From assembly GCA_036435485.1 (NCBI GenBank), contig CM071600.1:53131546-53195545 (forward strand): a stretch of 64,000 nucleotides of DNA, written 5' to 3'. The translations under genes and the position numbers were made by a program. The notes beneath the pieces are model-generated. The model was not told the origin of the DNA. It saw nothing but the letters and a program-made list of their open reading frames with translations, and did no database searches. The first letter of the stretch is position 1. Every line of letters begins with the position of its first letter. Source of the stretch: Saposhnikovia divaricata. Lineage: Eukaryota > Streptophyta > Magnoliopsida > Apiales > Apiaceae. Shown here one piece after another: positions 54,235-62,236 of this stretch.

Positions 54235-55221
54235 TCATTCATTGCGGCTTCCTTCAGGGATTTCATAAAAATCAGACACTTCCAAATGCGTCATGTCAGA
54301 GGGGTTGTACTCGGGTCCATCATCTTGAAAAGCAAAATTTGCTTCAATAGATTTTTCTTTCTCCTTCTGGGATGCTTGGTATAGGTCAACCAAGTGTTTG
54401 GGCGCACGACAGGTACGCGACCAATGACCCTTCATTCCACATCGAAAGCAAACATTCTCAACATTCTTTTGTCTTTTTTTATCTTTCTCCACTTTCTCCA
54501 ACTTCGGGTTGGAATTTAGTTTTCTATGTTTGAGAGAATGGTTGTTTCTCACAAAATTTCCTCGACCACTTCCACGACCACGTCCACCACTACGTCCACG
54601 CCCAAAATTATAAGATGCCGCATTCACTTCAGGGAAAGGGCTAGATCCAGTGGGGCGAGACTCATGATTCTTCATCAAAAGCTTATAATTTTGCTCAGCA
54701 ACAAGAAGGCATGATATTAAATCTGAATATTTTGTAAAACCTTTTTCACGATATTGTTGCCGGAGGAGTACATTTGAGGCATGAAAAGTTGAATAAGTTT
54801 TTTCTAACATGTCCGCGTCAGTAATATTTTCTCCACATAATTTTAGTTGAGAAGTTATTTTGAAAAGTGTGGAGTTATATTCACTGACGGTTTTAAAGTC
54901 TTGAATCCTCAAATGCATCCAATCATAGCGAGCTTTTGGAAGAATCACAGTCTTTTGATGATCATATCTATCTTTCAAATTTTTCCAAAGTTCCAGTGGA
55001 TTTTTCACCGTAAGATATTCAGTTTTGAGTCCTTCGTGGAGGTGGCATCGAAGAAAAATCATTGTTTTTGCGCGGTTTGATTCAGATTCTTTATTTACCT
55101 CTTTGATTGTGTCTCCAAGACCTTGTGCGGCTAAATGAATTTAGATATCCAATATCCATGACAAATAGTTCTTTCCAGTATTATCAAGAGCCTCAAATTC
55201 AAGTTTGGTAAAATTTGACAT
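54235..55221 (-). pseudogene. Copia-4 gag
   Basis: Begins at an ATG at 55221 (MSNFTKLEFEALDNTGKNYL), hits an early TAA (WILDI*IHL), then is open from the ATG at 55062 to 54235. Capsid blocks LELWKNLKDRYDHQKTVILP, RYDWMHLRIQDFKTVSEYNS; a Gly/Arg-rich basic stretch (RGRSGGRGRGSGRGNF); knuckle CFRCGMKGHWSRTC; an acidic tail. A nearly complete gag with one stop. Confidence 0.9.
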
Positions 55222-55681
55222 CTTCTATAAAATAATCATAATTAGAAAATAAAAGAATTTAAACAAAATTCTTACGGGTACATGGACAATATACAAAGAA
55301 TAAGCATAAGATGAATGCACAAAAGGGGTTAATAAAAATCTAACCATAAACTTATGACATAAAGTTACTATATGCTAATGGAAAGCACAATCATCAAAAT
55401 AAATTGGATATACTTCTGATTAAAAACATACATGTCAAACCTACGAACTATGGCATGAAACTTTCAAAAACTAAGAAATCATGTACTAACTATGTACTGT
55501 ATAAAAGATATCATATTAAAAGAACTCAGACAAGAATATTGCAATGCGCCAAAGTATCAGAAATGCATACCTTAATATAGAGATGTTGTTTGGAATTTAG
55601 GAAGAGTGATCCAATATAGATATGAGTTCTTAACCTTAAAAAGAAACCTCGTGTATCCTCAACTTTGCACCGATGAGCGAC
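55222..55681 (-). other. Copia-4 leader
   Basis: AT-rich DNA between PBS and gag; no ORF or repeat seen. Confidence 0.6.
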
Positions 55682-55696
55682 CTCGTGCTAATAACG
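55682..55696 (-). promoter_or_regulatory. Presumed primer binding site of Copia-4
   Basis: The minus strand after the LTR end ACAACA reads CGTTATTAGCACGAGG. It is not the usual 3'-end initiator-Met site; it may pair with an internal tRNA region, as in some Copia elements. Confidence 0.5.
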
Positions 55697-55798
55697 TGTT
55701 GTAAGTATTTATGTTCTTAATCTCTTATCTTTCTCTCTAATTACATTATGTTCTTAGAGCTATTATAAATATTTACAATACATAAATACTTACAACAC
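55697..55798. repeat. Rearranged Copia-4 end: 17 bp of U5 plus inverted 85-bp U5 copy
   Basis: 55697-55713 is the last 17 bp of the LTR in normal orientation. 55714-55798 is the reverse complement of the left LTR terminus (48656-48739) with a single 1-base indel. The block itself has 17-bp inverted ends. The CTTTT duplication follows at 55799, so this structure was the end that integrated. Confidence 0.93.
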
Positions 55799-55803
55799 TT
55801 TTG

Positions 55804-55854
55804 ATATTGTGAGTTTTCGCGTAAGAATCAAATTTTTGATCCGGGACGTTACAA
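55804..55854 (-). repeat. Solo LTR, right part
   Basis: Completes the 189-bp repeat begun at 48518. Ends GATCCGGGACGTTACA on the plus strand, followed by the duplication ATAGT (55855-55859). Confidence 0.85.
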
Positions 55855-55859
55855 TAGTG

Positions 55860-55949
55860 CTATGGATGTTGATCTTTAACGACGATCATACGAGTGTTTT
55901 TTTTCCTTCGTACATGCACATATAAAATTTAAATTATCTCCACATGTAC
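55860..55949. other. Short unique flank
   Basis: Once all nested elements are removed, this abuts 14593. No feature seen. Confidence 0.4.
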
Positions 55950-56988
55950 TTTTTTTTTGAATAAAACGTACTTGCTTATATTAAAATTCATCCAAAGCGA
56001 GGTTACATGAAATAAAAGCAGGAGCAGTATGATACCACTCTATAGGACCTGTCATAGAACATGAAGCCTGTGCTAACAAGTGGGCTACCATATTCGCAGA
56101 TCGATTCACAAAAGTAATTGACACATCCTCAAAGTGTCTCATAATATGACTACATTCTTCCACAATGGTATCAAAATTAGAATTACCCCTATCATTGTTG
56201 AATGCATCCACCAACAACTTGGCGTCTGATTCGAAAATACATTTTGTTCCTCTCCAGGGACGCACCCATCTTAAGGCCTCTAGCAGACTCCATGCTTCTG
56301 CTTCTCTTACTTGTCTCGTACCATGAATAATGTTTGTCCGAGCTCGAAGAAACTGACCACGCTCATCCCTTACTACACATCCAACCCCAACCTGTCTCCC
56401 TCCTTGTCGATAAGCAGCATCAACATTAATTTTAATCCAACCTTCCGGAGGTTTTCTCCATGTCTTTACTTGCCCCTGTCCCTCTCTGTGAGTCACCTTG
56501 TCTACCTTCCTAGCACGCCTCCAGTCTGCAACCAAGTTGAGAGCCATGGCTTTAATTCCAAACGCAGAAGTATTCACCTTCTCCCATACCCATTTATTCC
56601 TTCTCGACCACAGACTCCAACAAAAAAGACCCACCATGGCACACGTATCTTTATTCCCTGCGTTGAAAACTCGTTTAAGCACTGTCATAACATTCTCATC
56701 CGTCGTGTTACGCACCATCTCCTGCATGCCTACAGAGTTCCAAACCTCCTTCGCTATATCACAATTAAAGAGTGTGTGCACTGCATCCTCCACATGTGTA
56801 TGACACCACGAATAGAAGACAGAAAGATTAACATGCTTACTTTGCAAAGCCATCGTTGTTGGTAATACATTCCTGCATGCTCTCCATAAGAAGTTAACAA
56901 CCTTTCCCGGAAGTTTGAGGCCCCATAGTTTCCTCCAAAACCTGCCATCTGCGCACTCAAATTCGCCTTGAATCTTACGTGTATACAA
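55950..56988 (-). pseudogene. LINE 3' fragment: RT zinc-binding domain and RNase H
   Basis: An open minus-strand frame of 335 codons (55981-56988) preceded at its 3' side by a short A tail (nine A, 55950-55958 on the minus strand). N-terminal part WRKLWGLKLPGKVVNFLWRACRNVLPTTMAL with CHTHVEDAVHTLFNCDIAKEVW is the zinc-binding domain that ends plant L1 RT. The C-terminal RVT_3-type RNase H has INVDAAYRQ, REAEAWSLLEALRW, FESDAKLLVDAF and VNRSANMVAHLLAQ, with the catalytic D, E and D. Endonuclease and RT are missing, so it is a 5'-truncated LINE, though the remaining frame is intact. A host RNase H-like gene of LINE origin is the alternative. I could not find a clear target duplication. Confidence 0.85.
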
Positions 56989-56999
56989 TTATAGTATTT

Positions 57000-58653
57000 T
57001 GAAGAAATGAATAAATAATTCGTATTAATATTTTAGGGAAAAAAAGGGTAGCGATGTTTGCATACCCTCAATTGATGGTTGCACACTCTTTTACTATATT
57101 TGATCATAATATTCTTAATCTTCCTCTTTGCTTTAATTTGTAGTCAAATTCTATTACTTGTTTTATTTTGCTAAATCATGTGAAACAAAATAAATCATGT
57201 CTAAATAAATTATATTAAATTTTTAAATCAAAATTAATTGAAATCCTGTATTAAAATTTCATTCTATTAAACTCTATAAATATATTACTCAAGTAAACTC
57301 TATATATTATTCAAATCAAATAATTCTCAGTTAAACTAAAGTAAATCAAGCATATAATAAAAAAAATAAAAAAATTAAGCATATAAACTCGTATTACATT
57401 TTTTGATTATTTTGATAGATGCTGTATATCTTTTGATTACTGAATTTTTTAATTTAAAAAAAAAAAGTAAATCAAGCATATTATCTTGATGTGATCATTT
57501 GTATTTATAATTTTTAATTGTATAAGATTTTATAAAGTCCTGCAACCATGATTTAAAAAAAAATTACAATTTTTTGCTTGTGTTATTCTTTGTTTCACAC
57601 CAATTGTGTTGCTCTTTTTTATTTTATTTTTTATTATTATCTTATAATATTTTACTAGAATTAATGTTTTCTGTGATAGTTAATATCACATCATTGTTTT
57701 TTCACTAAATATTTCTAAAAAATAAAGTTTTTTCATATTTCACACTTATACTAATATAAGAAAAATTAAGAAAGAGTCACAATGTAATTTGCACGAATCA
57801 AATTAAATAAAAATTCTAATCAAGCAAATGCTTGAGTGGAAGGACAAAGTGGACATTATAGGATAAAATAAGGATAATCTGATCAAATAAATAATTTAAG
57901 CTGTGCAACCATCAATGTGCAAATATCAGCACCTAAAAAAACAGGACGGAGACAAATAGAGGGAAATCTAGAATAACTTTTTGAAGGAAAGCGGCCCCAT
58001 AATATAGTGCTCATTGTTCTTTTGATGGCCCAATATCATGCCCATTTTGAATTTTGCTTGCTGAAAAAAAGAAAAGAAATTAAAGCAGTGACAACTTGTG
58101 CAATTAGCCAAACTTATTTTACTAATGTATTCGATCGATTCATAACTCGAGATAAACGAGTGTAATTACCAGAGTAGTTTTTTATGACATTGACCACTCC
58201 TCTGTAACTAGTGTAATTTGCATACCACTTTCCATCCTAGTCTTAAATCAAATTTTCATCTGCCAAGTGTGAAAAAATTTAAAAATTGAAAGCGACAGTA
58301 GAGTTAAAAATCAACATGTCTACAGATAGTCATGTTCTAAAGTCTAATCTCAGTATTGTTCATGTTTTTGTGTCTAAAGATAGTTGTAGAATATGGTAGA
58401 AAAAATGAAGTTTGTATCAATCATTAAAAAAGCAAAAGCTGGGGATGCTTCTTGAGTAGTTTCAATATAACTCAACTACTGTAGCTAGGTGAAAGTCATT
58501 AACTAACCTAAACTTGGTGTAACATCTTTTTGAAATGAAGCAACTCAATCTCATCACGCACATGTAATGAGTACGAATATCGTTGGCAAAACGCGTTTAT
58601 GTAACTTAATTACTCATTGTTAGTGCATGATTAATTGATTATGCTACTCAAAA
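57000..58653. other. AT-rich intergenic DNA
   Basis: 1.65 kb of A/T-rich sequence on both strands with homopolymer runs; no ORF, tRNA or recognisable element. Confidence 0.6.
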
Positions 58654-58661
58654 CTCCAAAG

Positions 58662-59722
58662 TAGAGGTGGCCAAACGGGCGGTTCAGCCCAGACCGCCCG
58701 TGAATTATTCGTCAAAAAAGCACGTTCAGCTCGCTACAGTGACGCACGTGATCAGCCCGTTCAGCCCACTACAGTAAACGTGCCGTGCACGACTTCATTT
58801 TTTATAAACCGCAATTCGTTCGGCCCGGCACGTCGGGCACGCGAAAACTCATGTTAAAAATTAAAAACGGCACGTTCACTGAATCGTTCGGCACGTGAAC
58901 ATGCTATAGTAATTTTGCCGACTTATTGAGACATAACAAGTTTTCTAGTACCCTACAAAATATTTTAATGATTAATCATATTCCGTTTTTTGTACACGAA
59001 CATGCATTTAACAACCAAAAACATTTAACTATAATAATAATATTTTATAACTTTTATTAATAAGCAATTTCAATAGTATTTCAGTATCAAATTTGGTTAT
59101 ATTCCTAGAATCTTATTTCCTTTAATATTTTAATATAAAATTTTAAAATTAACCAAAATAATCAATTAATATATAAAATTTAGAAACATGAAATGGAAAT
59201 AAAATTGGGATAAAAGTTGAATGAAATGAACGTTTTAATATTTTAGAATTTATTTGTTTGTAATTTTGTAAACATGTTTAATGCGGTTTGTTCCGTTTTT
59301 TTAGAGAGGAGTCCTCTCACACAATTTGTAAAATATTTTTTTTATTAATAAAATTCAGTAGAGGTACCGTCCTCTTTTACTCCTTTTTTAATTCGAAACC
59401 GAAACATTTTAATTCGAAACATTTTAATTCGAAAAATTTCATATTTTAAGAATATTAAAAGCAAATATTAAATTAACAGAAAAAAATCAAATTTTATGTA
59501 CAAAATTATTCAGTAAACATTCGAATTTTCCTTATAAAAAAAAAAAAAAACCGTTAAGCACGCGAAGCTCGCGTGCCGTTCACGGGTTAAATTTTCGAAT
59601 GAACGGCACGGCACGGCACGGCACGTCTAATCCGCGCGTGCGTGCCCGTGCCCCATTTCCTTCGGCTCGGCACGTGGCCAAACCGGCACGGCCCGCACGG
59701 CACGGCCGTTTGGCCACCTCTA
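58662..59722. mobile_element. Non-autonomous hAT element 3 (1061 bp)
   Basis: TIRs TAGAGGTGGCCAAACGG and CCGTTTGGCCACCTCTA and a perfect 8-bp duplication CTCCAAAG (58654-58661, 59723-59730). GC-rich subterminal arms full of GGCACG/CGTGCC words surround an AT-rich centre. Apparent ORFs at 59580-59862 are the arm repeats read as protein. No transposase. Confidence 0.93.
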
Positions 59723-59740
59723 CTCCAAAGCAATCGATAC

Positions 59741-59840
59741 ATGCATGAAAGTTCCAACTTCCAAGTTGTTGAGCCTCCGTTGTAATCTTCATGCATGAAA
59801 GTTCCAACTTCCAAGTTGTTGAGCCTCCGTTGTAATCTTC
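59741..59840. repeat. Two perfect 50-bp tandem repeats
   Basis: 59741-59790 and 59791-59840 both start ATGCATGAAAGTTCCAACTT and are identical by eye; a partial third unit (TAAGTTGTTG) follows. They begin 10 bp after the hAT-3 duplication. Confidence 0.93.
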
Positions 59841-59842
59841 TA

Positions 59843-60916
59843 AGTTGTTGCTGCATATTCACAATAGCTATCTACTAATATCATAATCTAGGTTGATCAC
59901 TCTATTATAACCCAACGGTAGTCATGCGATGCGATGTGATTTATGTAAGAATCACGAACAAATCACAAAGTTTATAATTAACAAAAGAAATAAAAAAGAA
60001 CACTATAACAAAGCAGAACAAGCCACGGATCACTGTATGCAGTTTGCATGAACCTGGACTTAATTTGCGAAAACACAAATTGATCGACGTATCGATCCTG
60101 TCACTCGAACCTGACCTAAATTTAGCGTGCAACACGAATACTCAGCTATAAATTTAATTTTAAAATTTAATCCGTAACAAAAATTGATTTGAACATTGTT
60201 CTAGTCGGACTCAGGGTAACTTGTATTAGTGATTTTAAGTTGATATTTCAACTTAGTCCCAAATCAAACGGATGTATGTAGCAACAAGCAATTCACATGG
60301 TCCGTTACAAATTGGAAAAAGAGGTTTCGAAATGCTGGAGATGAGGAAAATGTGATGAGTAGAAATGTCAAATGTATACAAAAGTACAATCAATTAGTAG
60401 GAGACGTGGTTGGATTGTTAGCCGGTGTTCTAGACTAGTAGTAGCATATATATTTATAGTAAACAAGAAAACAAAAACCAGAAGAAGCTTGACGATAATG
60501 GTGCCTATTTTTCGCAGTTCCCGGAAAGAAAAACATTGTGAAAGTCATGAACCTCGCGAGCTAACGTCCGATTCTTGATTTGTGTGCCACATATATGCAT
60601 GCATCCCCAACTTCTTTGCTGACCTCCTCTTTTATGCTTATCATTTTTTTCAGGATAATGCAACTGTTTGTTGTGATAAATCACAAAACTGAATACTCAA
60701 ATCTTTATTACTAGAAAATCAAATATTTATACACAAACACAACTCATAAAAACTAGAACGATCCAAAACTTATCTTAGCATGCATTATTAACAGGAGATG
60801 CTTGTCAACTCCGTAGCTTTAGCATACACAAGTTCCTTTGCTCATTAAGAAAATAAAATAAAATAATCTTCCACTAAAGACGAAAGATTATAATTTGTTC
60901 TATCACAGTATGTCTT
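59843..60916. other. Intergenic DNA upstream of the LINE
   Basis: About 1.1 kb with no supported gene; 60-70-codon frames on both strands lack any homology I recognise. Its right part may already be LINE 5' UTR, whose start I cannot place. Confidence 0.5.
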
Positions 60917-60968
60917 ATCTTATGGTGAGTTTCTTTTGTCTCATCTTATGATGAGTTTCTTTTGTCTC
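60917..60968 (+). repeat. Two 26-bp tandem repeats before LINE ORF1
   Basis: Units 60917-60942 and 60943-60968 (ATCTTATGRTGAGTTTCTTT...GTCTC) differ at one position. They end 35 bp upstream of the ORF1 ATG, so are probably in the LINE 5' UTR. Confidence 0.85.
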
Positions 60969-61003
60969 AATCTATACAGTTTTAGTGATCTTTAATTTGT
61001 GTT

Positions 61004-62236
61004 ATGGCGAGTTCGTCGAGGAGTAAGAACCTGGAGGAGGAGTATGCCAACTTATCTCTGAATGGTGACGATGAGGGGGGTCTAATTCTGGAGGATATAT
61101 CTGAAAATGGCACGATGGAAGGAATGGAGAGGTGTTTAGTGGGGCGGTTTGTAACGAATAGGAAGGTGAATTTCATGGCTATGCAGGACACTCTATCTTC
61201 GATTTGGAGACCTGTTAAAGGTGTGTTCATGGAGCCAACTGATCAACATAATATGTTTTTGTTTAAGTTCTTCCATGATAGAGACATGCAAAGGGTTCTG
61301 GAAGACGGACCATGGACCTTCAACCAACAAGTCTTACTTCTTAAGAAGTTCAATGCGGATGAACAACTGAAGGATATCAAGCTATCGGAATTGTATATGT
61401 GGATCCAGGTATATGATGTCCCAGTGGGTTTTAAATCAGAGATTGTTCTAAAATCAATAGGTAATTATGTTGGGAAGTTCTTGGAATCGGATTCAAGGAA
61501 TTTTAAGGGGATGGTCAGAAATTTCTTAAGAATCAGGGTTGCTATTGATATTCATCGTCCTTTGAAAAGTCAAATGCGCATCAAGAAACCAGGGGGAGAA
61601 TGGTTGTGGATAAAATTTAAATATGAACGGCTTCCCTCTTTTTGTTTTTATTGTGGCAAGATAGGTCATACAGAGAAATTTTGTGAGGAATTGTTTGATT
61701 GTCCTCAAGGCCAGGAAATACGAAGGTATGATAGTTCTATCCGGGCACCGTTAAGAAGTCAAGGTCCAGTTAAAGAAAACCAGTGGTTACGGGGAGCAGA
61801 TGGGGAAGCGTTAGTTCAGAATACAGTGCATGAGTCAGAGAAGGAAGGTCGATCAATGGAGGATCACAGAATTATTAGGCGCGATAATTACGGGAATGAT
61901 GAATGCAATCCCAAAAAATCAGGCAATACAGAAATGCGGGGCATGAAAAGTGGTGGTGATCAGATACAATCAGTTATATCTTGGGAGCCAAATAATTTGG
62001 AGATTTTGAATGACAAGCGGGAAAAGGAAGTGTTGAATATTGAGACAAGTGGGCTAGGCACTGATGGGCTTTCTATTATAATTCCTAAAAGACGTAGGCT
62101 GGAGGAGCCCAATGAAGATGGGCTGGTTGAGGAACAAAATACAGGTGATACAGATATGTCAAATGACGAAGACGTACAGAACCAAAAAAACTTATTAAAG
62201 GCGGGTGCTGCCATGCAGGCCCGCCTACAATCATGA
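61004..62236 (+). CDS. L1 LINE ORF1 protein (DUF4283 and CCHC knuckle)
   Basis: 410 codons from the ATG at 61004 to TGA at 62234-62236. Residues about 45-150 fit DUF4283, an RRM-like nucleic-acid-binding fold of plant LINE ORF1 proteins (GRFVTNRKVNFMAMQDTL, LFKFFHDRDMQRVLEDGPWT, LYMWIQVYDVPVGF). A CX2CX4HX4C knuckle CFYCGKIGHTEKFC is near residue 215. A long hydrophilic tail has a basic patch (IIPKRRRLEEPN) that could act in nuclear import. It is expected to bind LINE RNA and chaperone it in the RNP. No stop or frameshift. Its TGA overlaps the ORF2 ATG (ATGA). Confidence 0.95.
   Translation: MASSSRSKNLEEEYANLSLNGDDEGGLILEDISENGTMEGMERCLVGRFVTNRKVNFMAMQDTLSSIWRPVKGVFMEPTDQHNMFLFKFFHDRDMQRVLEDGPWTFNQQVLLLKKFNADEQLKDIKLSELYMWIQVYDVPVGFKSEIVLKSIGNYVGKFLESDSRNFKGMVRNFLRIRVAIDIHRPLKSQMRIKKPGGEWLWIKFKYERLPSFCFYCGKIGHTEKFCEELFDCPQGQEIRRYDSSIRAPLRSQGPVKENQWLRGADGEALVQNTVHESEKEGRSMEDHRIIRRDNYGNDECNPKKSGNTEMRGMKSGGDQIQSVISWEPNNLEILNDKREKEVLNIETSGLGTDGLSIIIPKRRRLEEPNEDGLVEEQNTGDTDMSNDEDVQNQKNLLKAGAAMQARLQS

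Larger units (their letters stand above)
48656..55798 (-). mobile_element. Copia-4, with a rearranged 5' end
   Basis: Bounded by a perfect duplication CTTTT (48651-48655, 55799-55803). The 3' LTR (left) is 48656-50445, about 293 bp after two hAT insertions are discounted. The coding region is 50562-55221. At the right, PBS-side sequence is followed by only 17 bp of normal LTR and then an inverted 85-bp copy of the U5 end. Both termini are therefore U5-type ends (TGTTGTAAG...CTTACAACA). Frameshifts and stops make it non-functional. I do not assign a lineage. Confidence 0.9.

Noticed and set aside
48656..55798. Copia-4 region as a DNA transposon with 84-bp terminal inverted repeats
   Set aside because: Gag-pol, a purine tract, a normal LTR at the left and a 5-bp duplication show it is a Copia; the inverted repeat is a rearranged U5.
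56311..56865. 184-codon plus-strand frame
   Set aside because: Antisense to the LINE zinc-binding and RNase H frame, which has clear motifs.
59580..59862. Arg/Gly/Cys-rich frames near 59.6-59.9 kb
   Set aside because: Translations of the GC-rich hAT-3 arm and the 50-bp tandem repeat.
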